A stretch of 64,000 nucleotides of DNA. Origin: Brassica napus. Lineage: Eukaryota > Streptophyta > Magnoliopsida > Brassicales > Brassicaceae. Positions 22,965-34,105 of this stretch are shown here, piece by piece. The position numbers and the translations under genes were made by a program. Positions within the stretch are counted from its first letter, which is position 1. Every line of letters begins with the position of its first letter. Below the pieces are notes generated by a model. The model did not search any database and was not told the origin of the DNA. It saw nothing but the letters and a program-made list of their open reading frames with translations. The stretch is from contig NC_063448.1 in the NCBI RefSeq assembly GCF_020379485.1, forward strand, positions 11,369,726-11,433,725, in the 5' to 3' direction.

Positions 22965-23494
22965 TGATCTGCGGCCTCTGCTGCCCTCGGTGGAGTTACA
23001 CCGTGGATGGGTTTATCCTCCGAAGACAGTCCGTCTCCACCGAGGGCAGCAGAGGCCGCAGATTCTTCACCAACATCTTCTTCCCATTCACCAGCTTCAT
23101 CATTATCACCAACATCTTTTTCCCATTCACCAGCTTCATCAATATCCCTTTTCTCTGAAACCGTTTCGACCTTGCTGCGGCTTGATAAACAAAGACATAC
23201 TCTATGGGTTTTGAGTATCTCCAGCAACTTTCGAACTTGTCTATCACTTGTAACATGAATGGGAAGACTGCCTGGAGCCATCATCATTTCTGCTGGTAAT
23301 GAGTAGCTAATCTCCACACTCATTGTTCTCATGTCCAGGTTATAATCTTCTTGAGACATTGCAACAAGTTCATCATGTGTTGAATCTTCATTCAATAAAA
23401 ACAATCTTGCTCCTTTGAGATCATCAACCACAAAATCCCAACGGAAATCTCTCAACAACCATTCTCCATACACTGCATGTAACTGAAAAATCAT
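22961..23494 (-). CDS. TIR-borne copy of the mudrA N-terminus (177 aa)
   Basis: The right TIR duplicates the start of mudrA, from MIFQLHAVYGEW (ATG 23492-23494 after a TTGCAG acceptor) through two acidic EAGEWE repeats. At 23067 homology ends and the frame continues into unrelated sequence (EESAASAALGGDGL) and stops at TGA 22961-22963. That stop overlaps the ATG at 22962-22964 that opens the peptidase frame (ATGA). Several substitutions separate it from the left copy (A to D and A to S changes in HAELVAMAQ). It may act only as a leader for the peptidase transcript. Confidence 0.65.
   Translation of the reverse strand: MIFQLHAVYGEWLLRDFRWDFVVDDLKGARLFLLNEDSTHDELVAMSQEDYNLDMRTMSVEISYSLPAEMMMAPGSLPIHVTSDRQVRKLLEILKTHRVCLCLSSRSKVETVSEKRDIDEAGEWEKDVGDNDEAGEWEEDVGEESAASAALGGDGLSSEDKPIHGVTPPRAAEAADQ
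22967..23063. repeat. 29 bp perfect hairpin at the inner edge of the right TIR
   Basis: 22967-22995 is the exact complement of 23035-23063 with a 39 bp loop; the arms contain CTGCGGCCTCTGCTGCCC. It is GC-rich, unlike its surroundings, and lies 3 bp from the TIR breakpoint. Confidence 0.9.
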
Positions 23495-24926
23495 CTGCAA
23501 ATATTCAAAATAAAACACATTAGTAAACATAGAGAAAATGAAGAAGTTCAATAAACATTGCCGCAGACGACTTAGCATTAAGTCATCCAGAAGACTTAAA
23601 GGTAAGTCGTCTAAAGAGGTCACTTTTGCAATTGAAAATTAAAAGGGACGACTTAATTCTAAATCGTCCGGCTTTGTTTGTTAAAAAAAAAACTTCAGAC
23701 GACTTATATATAAGTCGTCTACGAGAAACGGGCTAGTTTTGCATTTGACCGAATCGTGTCAGATCTTTGACTATTTCTGGACGACTTATAATTCAGTCGT
23801 CTCTGGGAAAGTTAAAATTTCAATATTTTATGAAAACTTGACGACTTATGTGTAAGTCGTCCTAGGTTAGTTTTGTAATTGAAAAATAAAACTTGAAATT
23901 TAACTTTCTCTAGACGACTTAGATGAAAGTCGTCCAGCTAAACGACTTAATTTAAGGTCGTCCGGGATAAGCAAGGTTTGACCAGAAAATTGGGAAAAAT
24001 TCTGGACGACTTTGCTTTCCCCGGACGACTTTAAATTAAGTCTTCTGGAGGGACGACTTTATATTAAGTCGTCTGGTTAAAGTTAAATTATGAAGTTTTA
24101 TTTTTCAATTACAAAACTAACCTAGGACGACTTACACGTAAGTCGTCAAGTTTTCATAAAATATTGAAATTTTAACTTTCTCAGAGACGACTGAATTATA
24201 AGTCGTCCAGAAATAGTCAAAGATCTGACACGATTCGGTCAAATGTAAAACTAGCCCGTTTCTCGTAGACGACGTATATATAAGTCGTCTGGAGTGTTTT
24301 TTTTTAACAAACAAAGCTGGACGACTTAATTTAAGTCGTCCGTTTGACCAGAAGACTCATCAGTAAGTCTTCTACATACAGATGACTTACTAGTAAGTCT
24401 TCTACGCGAACAGATCTTGAAAAAAAATTCAAATTTGTACCTTAAACTAGGTGAGATGACTTCGTTTGCACACAGGGTCTTCTCCAACCACCCAGAACCT
24501 CAAACGAAAGCAACCGTAAGTCAAAACGAAAGAAATATGGCTCTGTCAACCATAGCCCATATTTTGAATCAAAAGCTTGAGTTTTTTGGATGAATATAGA
24601 GAGAAAGTGAAAGAAATGTTGTTTTTAGTTCATAACAATTGAAACAGAGAGATGTAAAGAGATTTACGTGCATTAAAGGGCATTAAAAGCTCCAAACAGT
24701 TCGTACAAGGTTGTTGCCACTATTCATTGCAGTGGCAATATTGTAAATACTTGAAGAAGATGAGGTTGAGACAGTAAAGAAGTCATTTTTGAAAAAAAAA
24801 AAAATGTTAATGGCATTTTCGTAGATAAAATGCAGGTGTGGGGTTAAAATCTCAAAAAAAAAGAGTCAAAAGAAAATGTTAGTTTTCTGTTGGACTTCAA
24901 GTTTTGAGTCACTTTTGCAAAAAGCC
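23067..24926 (-). repeat. MULE right TIR
   Basis: Complement of 16042-17904. It includes the same foldback (about 23645-24340), the 5' UTR intron acceptor and the mudrA-like start, so a promoter equivalent to that of mudrA faces the peptidase gene. Confidence 0.9.
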
Positions 24927-26058
24927 ATATATAAAATAGTGTTTTATTCACTCCTGAAGCTCCACATAGAACTCCACGTCACAAAATCTTCTCTTGACGT
25001 TGCGATAAGTGTCGCAGACATAAAACTCAGGGTTTCATTAATTCTGGTGTAGGCTTCGATTTTCATTCGGTGTAATCGCGTGTTTGGGCCAAATGTCGTG
25101 GTGCGGCCCGTGAAGTAGAGTTCTTCTGTAACCCTAATACTGCAGAGACGATGAATTGGCGATGCGACGGCGACATAGTGACGTTTGTGCTTCTTCTCAT
25201 CACCAATCCATTTCCAATCAAACGTTCAGATCAACTGGAAAGACACCAACGGAGACGTTCTTGAATGATGTCGGTCTCGAATTGGGACGAGCGGAGCTTC
25301 GATTCTGGCTAATTGATTTGTTTGGAATTTCTGGGAAGCGAGGAACACGGCGAAGGGGCATTTTAATTGGTTTATAGCTCCTGCTTATTGACGAACAGGT
25401 TAGAACTTTGTGTTGATTAATTTTACTGCTTCCATTTGTTCCTATTAACTAATACCATTCTGCGAAAGGCAACTGAGCGTGGACAAGAATACATTCTTAT
25501 TATTTTCTTTGCAACAAAAAAACAGAAAAAAAGGTTCTGCAATTCCAGTCGGTGATTTTGGAAATATGAAGAAGTGCAAGCAAGAAGCTTTATCGGACAT
25601 TTAATCTGCTAGAAGACTAAACGTAAGAATGTCTTAATGGATATGCTCTTCTTTTTATCTTTTTAAAAAATTACCCGACTGCTCAAGTGATATACTTTAA
25701 TCATTCTTTCTTTATAAAAAGTAGTAAAGAACTCAAGATTCTTATCATCATGGAGCATAAACATCCTCTACCCATCCATGGCAAAGTTACACAGTTTTTC
25801 CACAACAATTGACACTCAACGTAATTCTTCACAACAAAATCCTCACATCAGGTTATGGTAAATCGCAGATTGTTAGATGCATCTGATGGTTATAGACTAT
25901 GAGAATTATGGAATACTTAATGCCGAGTACCATTCAATAGTGAGGAGGCGGTAGAGAAGTCGATTCCATTCTCCGGGTTTCACCTTTTTCTCTCCCTCAC
26001 TGATTGCTCAAGTTCCTTCTTGGAAGATTGTGTAGTAACTGATTTGCTTTCTCATCAG
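24927..26058. other. Non-TE-looking sequence of unknown origin
   Basis: More GC-rich than the neighbouring AT-rich blocks and gene-like in composition (25000-25400 resembles a 5' UTR and first exon; a 73 aa frame at 25156-25377 starts MAMRRRHSDVCASSHH), but I recognise no protein. It may be captured host sequence upstream of the YchF exon. Confidence 0.3.
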
Positions 26059-26169
26059 GTGGTGCGCTGCTTTGAGGACAACGATATTTATCATGTCGGT
26101 GGCAAAGTAAATCCCACGTCTGACCTTGATTTCATCAATCTCAAACTCATTTTCTGCGACTTGGATCAG
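26059..26169 (+). pseudogene. Captured exon of a YchF/OBG-type GTPase (chloroplast type)
   Basis: 111 bp between an AG acceptor and a GT donor encode 37 residues, VVRCFEDNDIYHVGGKVNP followed by TSDLDFINLKLIFCDLDQ. This is the region after the G4 part in YchF-type GTPases, close to the plant organelle form (At1g56050-like, from memory). No other part of the GTPase was found nearby, so it is a gene fragment, probably transduced by the Helitron that ends at 27924. Confidence 0.75.
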
Positions 26170-26748
26170 GTTACGCTTACTTATTCATTCCCTTTCTCGA
26201 ACCTGGCTAAGCATAGTTTTATTAAAGCTGATTTACTTCACCTTCTTACAAGAAATACAGATTTGTAAAATACTCGAGAGACTTACGAAATGCAAGGCAA
26301 GAGGATTCACAATGTAAAGTCAAAGAAAACTATTGTCTGAATGCCTTTGGTATAATCGTAGTTTGCTTTATAGTGATATTGCAGTAGATGTGTAGCTATG
26401 TAGTCTAGACAAGTAACTTAAGAAAACACGATGGATCAGTTTAGCTTCTATAGATAATGGGATTTGATGTATTTGATTCACTAAATGAATGGAGTTAGAG
26501 CTTTACAAAAAAATGTTTCTTTTATTGCATATCTTTTGGCGATTTTTGACCCGTTCAAACTAATGTGTTATATATGCACACAACTGTTCTGATGGATCAA
26601 GATTTCTTGCAGGGAAATTGAGAAATTAAAATTATCTGAGATGTCAAGCAAATAAGGCGTCATTGAAGTGGCGAAGATGTGAGCAGTGCTTACCTCTCAT
26701 ATACCCAACTTCAGTAGTAAACTTTTGTGATTCTCTTTATAACGACCG

Positions 26749-27027
26749 ATGATTTGTTTGAAACCATATGTTTTTGAATCCTCAGAGTTTCATTTTAGAG
26801 CAAGATCTAAAGTGAGGTACATGTGCAGCATTTACAAGCTACACGATGAAGCCAAATACAAGGTCTTCATGCGCGGGATATCTGATGAGTCAAAATGGGA
26901 GCACCAATTTAAATGTTGTTCTAAAGATGGTGTAAAGAAATGCTGTTCTAAAGCTTCCCATAAACCATGTTTTGTTCTTGGATATGATCTTGCAACTTTG
27001 AATTTAATAATTTATTATTTTGTTTGA
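26749..27027 (+). CDS. Hypothetical 92 aa frame, possible captured fragment
   Basis: Starts MICLKPYVFESSEFHF, contains a Cys-rich stretch FKCCSKDGVKKCCSKASHK and ends in hydrophobic residues. No family recognised. It lies between the YchF exon and the Helitron 3' end, so it may be another exon piece. Confidence 0.25.
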   Translation: MICLKPYVFESSEFHFRARSKVRYMCSIYKLHDEAKYKVFMRGISDESKWEHQFKCCSKDGVKKCCSKASHKPCFVLGYDLATLNLIIYYFV

Positions 27028-27099
27028 CTTAATAATTATTAAGTTGTCAAAATTCGTTTATAAAAAAATTAATAAATATTAGCTCTTTTGTCTTCTTTT

Positions 27100-27924
27100 T
27101 TGTTTAATAATATACAGTCGTGATCTTATACTTGCCCTGGAGAAACGAGACACCAGAACTACAAACTAGCTTATGAATGTATCTTGATCTAAAATTATAG
27201 CACACGATACATTTTTAACTAATACATATATCATATTATGTTTTTTTTTTTCTGTTCCATAATAAATTTCTAAAATAAAATAATAGATTATTGGGTATAA
27301 CAAATAAAAACAATATAGGAGGTAATAGAATAAGTAAAAAAGCCACCGATTATATACGAAACTGAATAATAATATTTTATAAAAACATAAGTACATTAAA
27401 TTAAATATATACAAAATATAAACTAATCAATGTTTGGAGTATTAAACCTAGCAACAACAATACAAACTTGAATTTACTTACTATATATAAAAAAATGAGC
27501 AAACCCTAAGAAAGTATATACCATTTCAATCATGAAATTCGTGTCATGCTAATACAACTTTATAATCTCTAAAAGAAATGATAAAAAATAAATAATTTTA
27601 GTTAGACATATGCGAAGATGACATAAAAATGTATTCTCATTATAAAAAAAATAACAAGAAAGTAAAATAATAACGAAAATAGTATAATGTCATAAAATAT
27701 ATTTGACAACAAATAAAAGAACTAAACAAAGTTACAAAAAGAAGCAAACATCAATGAATATAATATCTTTCATCACTTAAAATTTTCTACAAGACAACAA
27801 TCATTTTAATACATATTTCTTACAAATGCAAACTTAAAACACAAACCACAAAATCGTAAAAAAAAAAATTAAAATCTAGATCACAAGTAAATTATATTCC
27901 GCCCGTAGGGCGGACCTACCCTAG
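27100..27924 (+). mobile_element. Helitron 3' region, terminus at 27924
   Basis: AT-rich tail ending with a strong hairpin CCGCCC-GTA-GGGCGG (about 27899-27913), eight bases, then CTAG (27921-27924) followed by T: the canonical Helitron 3' end. The 5' TC end was not found upstream, so the element's length, and whether it includes 24927-27100, stays open. Confidence 0.75.
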
Positions 27925-29789
27925 TTGTTTATATAAGATTAGCTTATAGGTTAATGTAATCTATAATTACCATTAACTAATACAATTTGCATTTATTATA
28001 ATTTTCCTTAACTCCTCCAAAAAATATTATCAATTTTTGTCTTGGTGACAAATTTTTTGCATCTTAAATATAAATTTTCTATATTTTTCCTTTTCTTCTA
28101 ACTCAAGGCAATTATATTGGATATTTATGCATAAAAGTATTAAGTTAATAGTATTAAATTCTTTTATGTTTGGTGTTAATATAATCCAAAGAGTCGAACC
28201 GAATCTGATCTAAAAAAGTAGTATCAAACTCAAACCGAAACTGGTAAATATCTGAATGGATTCAAATTTTTTGAATCTTTATAAAGATCCAAAAACCGAA
28301 CCCGGTCCAAACCAAAATATTTCGGGTATTCGAATATTTCCAAATCAAATTTTTATACTTCATTATATTAGCTATTTTTAGATATAATATCCAAGAAAAT
28401 ATCAAAAATAATTAAGATATTTTGAAATTATCTAAAATACTCAAACTATATACTAATAGTCAAAAATAAATATCTAAAATAGCTAAATAATACTCAAATT
28501 ACAAAAAAATACTTCAAATATTTATTGTTTCTCCATCCAAATATTCAAGGCAAACCAGTTTTTATGTTAAGTTTAAGTATTTTGGTATAAATTTTTCAAA
28601 TTTATATGTTATATATTATTTTTATTTATAAAATTTGAGAAATTTGAAGTATATTTGAATTAAAAAAAAAATAAACGGGTTATCCGAACCGGAACCAAAC
28701 CCGCAAAGATCCGAACCGTACCTGAACCAAAATTTGTAAATATCCGAATAGAATTAAAATCTTTAACCTGAAAATCGAAATCCAAATAGACCTGAATAGA
28801 TATCTGAACGCCCACCTCTGTTTTCCAGTAAAACATTTTTTACCATTTATATTTTAAAGTTGTTTTGCTGACAACAAAAAAAAGAGTGTTATGAGATTCT
28901 ACGATTTCGGAACATAATGACACTTCCAGGTTTGTAAACAACTTTATGTATTATTTTCTTCATTATGTCGAATGTACTTGAAAAAATAAGATCAAATCAC
29001 ATCAAGAGATCGTAAAGACCAGAAACTGGTAACTAAAATCTGATAATAATAATAATAATAATAATAAAATTTGAATAAGTCTAACTGTAGAAAGCAAGAA
29101 ACCATAGTATATATTAGAACTAAAATGAAGACGCCAAATACGTTTGTTGCTGAATCTTCACTTAAACAAAAGATACTTCATATAACGTCACATTGGAATC
29201 CTATAATGATCTTTGTATAAAACAGCCATTTCTAAACCTAAGCGATAAAACCTAAAGATGAGTTGCGATGTGTGTTTGTATGTAGTCGTAATGCACATGG
29301 CCACCAGTTATATAAAGTAGTAGGGAGACAGAAAATCCACTATATTTTTATGCTTCTTAACGTTAACTATATATTAGATTGTTTCCAAATGATTTCATAA
29401 GATCAAATCCTCTATATATTGCCGTGGATACTAAAATTAAGTGTATCTTAGGTTGCTTCCAAATACATTCACGAAATGACATTAATTGCGTTATTCTGTA
29501 CATAATTTGTTACCAAAAACCTATAAGTTCTTAGTAAGTAAATCAATAGCAACGGTTTTGAAATATACATAGGACTTCGAATAAAAAGGTGTCTCTTAAT
29601 AATAGATACGGTTTATATGTAGGAGCGATTAATAGCAGCGTTTGTATTAACTTAAAGTTTAAATTAAACTTCTAGCTACGTACGTATTGATATCAAATAG
29701 TTGGTATTAAATGTTTCTAGTGAGATATAAAAATCAAAATTGGACCAACATGTTTTTCAATTTCAATGTGAAGCTGACATGTAGGACCC
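27925..29789. other. Intergenic with a decayed ACCGA-rich repeat and (AAT)n
   Basis: 28190-28815 is rich in CCGAACC/ATCCGAA words, with a right end ACGCCCACCTCTG resembling the hAT element at 48705-49372, but without a clear left end. 29043-29068 is an (AAT)n microsatellite. The rest shows nothing coding. Confidence 0.5.
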
Positions 29790-30566
29790 GTGATTTTAAA
29801 CCCAGACCGAACCAGTAGTCAGACCAGGTTGAACCATGAACCGAAAATAATCTGGGTTGGGTTAATGCTAAAACTTAACTAAAATCAAACCAATTAAAAA
29901 CCTCTATCGAACCGTCAAAAACCCGGGAACCAACGACCGAATGAACCGGCCAAACCCCGGTTCGTATATAAGCCAAAATTTTGAAACAATTAATTTTCCC
30001 TTTTTTTTTAAAAGTAAAAATAAGATTTAACAAAGATTAATAAAGTATTGTCTCTCGTCTTTTTTTTGTAGTATCTACAACTCATAAATTACAAAATTCA
30101 CAAAGTTTAATATTCACGTCAATATATTGTTTTTGTCTACTTCTCATTTTTTTAAAAAAAAATATTTCATGATCACTTGTTTTGAAGACTTTAAATAATT
30201 GAAAAATTTTCGTTTCTGAAATTTGTATTTCAAAATATAAATTTTATCTAATATGTATATATATATATTTTTAAAGGTATTGAAGATTTAAAGTTATAAT
30301 ATCTGCGAATAAAGTTTAAATGTGCTTTTGATATTGATTTTAGATTTTAATTGTTATTTTTAAGTTTTTCTACACATTATGGTTATTAAACATTTTATTT
30401 GTTATGATCTATTTTTTAAAAAGATATGCATATTATTTATAAAGTATCATTAAATTTAGTTTAATCTAAGTAAATCCGATCGAACCCAGTTCAGACCCGG
30501 TCGAACCACAGTGACCCATGACCCAAAAAAATTATGGTTCGCTAGCCGGTCTGGTTTTAAAAACAC
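29790..30566. mobile_element. Non-autonomous element with ACCGG-rich ends
   Basis: The left end GTGATTTTAAACCCAGACCG and the complement of the right end GTGTTTTTAAAACCAGACCG are inverted repeats with few mismatches. Inside the ends are clusters of GAACC/CCGGTT words around an AT-rich, non-coding core. The superfamily is unclear and no TSD could be fixed. Confidence 0.6.
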
Positions 30567-31011
30567 TGCATATGACTAATTAACTACCTAATTGGTTGAC
30601 ACATAAGCAAATAGTCTTTTTTAATTATTACAAAATTGAGGTTACATCTTTTCAAATGTTTCTCAATTAATATATAGATGATTATTTGATTTTCCAACAT
30701 AATTAGAGCATGATTATCTCATGACTCTTAAGGGAATTTCTTAATGATTATTTTAAACTTTAAATGTAACTAAGTGAGGTTAAGAACTCTAGTTAAGAAA
30801 CTCCCATTTTGAGCGGTCCAGTGACAGTTTCTTAATTAGAGTTTCTAAAAAAAAAAAAATTAATTTTTTTTTGTAAAATAAAATTTATTTATTAAATAAA
30901 ACATATTAAAAGATATCATTTAAAACATAGATTTAAAAAAAAAAAAAAATAAAGACTAGTACAATAATCGAGAATAATTTGGAAACACATCCGAGTTCAG
31001 TAATTGTCTTC

Positions 31012-32337
31012 TTAACGTCCAAATTTACGCCATATATGTTCAACCAAATCAGCTTTCAGTTGTTGATGCATTTGTCTATCACAAATTCTTGTTCGAACAC
31101 CCATCATATTGGCGATATTTGTAGGCATATCTGTAGAATACGTGAGATCCACATGTGAAGTCCCGGTGTCTTCTCCTTGTTGGAACTCTGAAACATCAAA
31201 CTGAGTGTATACATCTCGTTCGTCTTCTACTATAATATTATGGAGTATGATACATGCTCTCCTAATCTTTCCGATTTTGACTTTATCCCAAAAAAGCGCT
31301 GGATTTTTAACAATGGCAAAGCGAGCTTGCAAGACTCCAAAAGCACGCTCGACATTTTTTCGGAGAGCTTCTTGATGTTGAGCAAATAATCTCGCTTTCG
31401 GCCCTTGTGGTATTGGAATAGATTGGATAAAAGTTGCCTATTTTGGATAAATACCATCGGTGAGATAGTAAGCCAAATGATACTCTTTTCCATTGACAGA
31501 GAAAGTGACTTGAGGAACTTGACCGTTTATTATGTCATCAAAAACAGGTGAGCGATCAAGAACATTTATATCATTTAAGGTACCTGGGGGTCCGAAAAAC
31601 GCATGTCAAATCCATAGATCATACGAAGCAACCGCCTCTAAAACGATTGTGGATTTTCCCAAACCACGTGAATATTGACCTTTCCAAGCGGTGGGATAAT
31701 TCTTCCACTCTCAATGCATACAATCGATGCTTCCGATCATCCCGGGAAATCCTCGACGCTCACCAATATCAAGCAGACGTTGAATATCAGCGGAGGTTGG
31801 TCTTCTTAGGTACTCATCGCCGAATAAATATATTATTTCTTCCACAAAATGTTCCACACATGACCGAGTCGTGGTTTCACTGACTCGGAGGTATTCGTCA
31901 ACAACATCAGCCGCAGTATCATATGCCAAGACACGAATGGCTGCCGTACACTTCTGCAGTGGAGAGAGACTAATCCTTCCGAGAGCATCCTTCTTTTGTC
32001 GAAAGTATTCAACTTCATTAGAGAGTTGATCAACAATATGCATGAACAATGGCTTATTAATTCTAAATCGTCGTCTGAATAGATTTGCGGGATATGTTGG
32101 AGTCTTACTGAAATAATCATTCCATAAACGCACATTGCCTTCTTCACGATCTCTTTCGATGTGAACTCGTTTTTTCCTCTTTTTCCTTGCATCTTCTTGA
32201 TCATCGTAATTAATGGAAAAATTCTCGAAAGCTTGATCAAATTGTTGATCAAAATGTTGATCAAAATATTGATCAAAATATTGATCGAAATTTTCATCAT
32301 CTACTCCCTCAAACGTGTTATGAGAAGAAGATGCCAT
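31012..32337 (-). pseudogene. Harbinger transposase (HARBI1-like DDE nuclease) with three in-frame stops
   Basis: One uninterrupted register of 442 codons from MASSSHNTFEG (ATG 32335-32337) to the stop at 31012-31014. After a repetitive N-terminus (FDQYFDQYFDQ) come the helical region LFRRRFRINKPLFMHIVDQL and the DDE domain with GFPGMIGSIDCMH (first Asp), FFGPPGTLNDINVLDRS (second Asp) and ERAFGVLQARF (Glu). Three internal stops, at 31711-31713 (TGA), 31606-31608 (TGA) and 31438-31440 (TAG), all stand where relatives have Trp. There are no indels, so decay is by point mutation only. Confidence 0.92.
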
Positions 32338-33187
32338 ATATTTGATCAAATTGTAGAAAGTTTTTTTGATTCTTTGGGGAATAAAAATTTGAAGAAGAAG
32401 AATGAGAGATAGAGATAATGGAACTTTGAAGGAGATTGATAGATAAGAGTGTTTACGAATCTTTTGTGAATATTATTTGTGTTCAAGGAGAAGGAGATTG
32501 AGAGAATGGAACTTTGAAGGAGAGTTGATAAGAGGTAAGTCGAATATTTTGTGAATATCTTTGGAGAATGAGAGATAGAGTGTTTTTGATATCTTTGTTT
32601 GGAGCTTGTATGGTGAGTATTATGATAGAGTGTTTACGATAGAGTGTTTATATAGAGAAGGAGAGTTGGTGACTTCCTAATATAGAGAAGCAGAGTTGGT
32701 GATATCATATTGCACACATGACATAAGTTCATAATAATACAAAGGAAACAAACACTCGTGACTTGTGACATGCATAAAACAACAAAGCACACAAGTTCTC
32801 GTGACTTCTCCTGCACACATACAGACAACCAAAACACAACATGATAGACTGAAGTGACTTCTCTTGTCTATCTGCACCTGTGACTTCTCTTGCACCCGTG
32901 ACTTCTCTTGTCTATCTGCACCATTGAAACAAGAACATTCAAACAAGAACATTTACAGAAGAACATTGAAACAAGAACATAGAAACTGCTTTTATATATA
33001 AACTGACCATTGAAACATACATTATGCAACATAACACATAGTCCGAAGACACCTAGAGCAGAAACACATAAAACATAACCGGTAATAGAGCAGAAACACA
33101 GAAAACATAACCGGTAACATAACATAAAACAGAACCTAAAACAGAACATGATAGACTGAAGACACAGAGCCCAAAGACACTTGTTTT

Positions 33188-34105
33188 CTACCCCAACATC
33201 TCTGTAATTAGCTGAGTCTTTAGAGATTCCTCCACTTCAGATATGGGTTCTTTTTTTGATAAGAGACGATCAAGCAGTCCCATCTTCGTGAGTCTTTCTT
33301 TCATGGCCTAGTCTTTCTCTCTGATAGTCCACATGCTCTGAAGCTGAGAGACAGCCGCGTGATCCACTACACTTCTCTTACCAGATGCTCCTTTCGCCGC
33401 CTTAACACCAGGAGAACGTTTTGTTGGTTGATCACCTAGGCTCGTAGTTGCTTGAGAGCTTTTGGATTGTGCTCCATCCGAACACCTTCTCTTCTTACCG
33501 CTTACATCCATCTTAGTAGTTGCAAATTTGCTCAATTTCTGGTCATTCCTTAGCTCCTCCCAAGCGTGGTGAAAGGTAAACTTCTTCTTATGATCATTGT
33601 AGAAAATCTCGTGGGCCAGTTTAACAATATCAGACTCACTCTGGCCACTTGTTTTCTGTCTCGTTGCAGCCTCATAGGCTCCACAAAACTTACAAACGAG
33701 ATCATTCAGCTTCTGCCACCTCTGCTTACACTGAATTTCCTGTCGCGTTTCACCTCTTCCAACCTTTGGAGAAGCTGCAAAGTAAGCAGCAATGCGTGAC
33801 CAGAAGGCACCTGCTTTCTGCTCATTCCCTACAACTGGGTCCTTGCTGGTGTTTAGCCATGCGCTAATGAGCACTCTATCATCCGAGACGCTCCATTTCT
33901 TCCTTTCTCTCCGATCTGTAGGTGAGTCTTTGCAGAAGCTTGAGGTTTCTGTTGCTTGAGTACTAAAGAAAGGGCGTTCTGATGACCCGACATCCCCACC
34001 ATGTGAAAACCTCTCATAAGGAAAGGGTTCATGGACAGTATCTTGTTGACTGTTCAACAGATCAACAAAATTTGAGGGCTGAGTATATGGATTCAGAGAA
34101 TCCAT
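33188..34105 (-). pseudogene. Harbinger ORF1: MYB/SANT-like DNA-binding protein
   Basis: The frame starts MDSLNPYTQPSNFVDLLNSQ and contains a trihelix/SANT-type domain (KKWSVSDDRVLISAWLNTSK, QCKQRWQKLNDLVCKFCGAY) followed by a Lys/Ser-rich stretch. The same frame has a TAG at 33308-33310 and then continues AMKERLTKMGLLDRLL up to TAG 33188-33190, so the last 40 codons are cut off in this copy. In Harbinger elements ORF1 binds the element ends and brings in the nuclease; the head-to-tail order with the nuclease fits that. Confidence 0.88.

Larger units (their letters stand above)
16042..24926. mobile_element. Mutator-like element of the Kaonashi (mudrA + ULP1-like) type
   Basis: The two ends are inverted repeats starting GGCTTTTTGCAAAAGTGACT (16042) and ending with its complement (24926). 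They enclose a mudrA-type transposase gene on plus (17477-19925) and a ULP1-like C48 peptidase gene on minus (20430-22964). MULEs with ULP1-like genes are known from Arabidopsis and other plants as Kaonashi elements. Each TIR is about 1.86 kb and nearly identical to the other. The flanks (TATATAATGTA at 16030-16040 and TATATAAAATA at 24928-24938) may be a diverged TSD (9 of 11 match) but are AT-rich and weak. mudrA has a frame-shifting duplication and a stop, so this copy is non-autonomous. Confidence 0.92.

Noticed and set aside
16028..24938. A clean 9-11 bp TSD around the MULE
   Set aside because: The flanks TATATAATGTA and TATATAAAATA match 9 of 11, but in TA-rich sequence this is weak and I do not claim it as firm.
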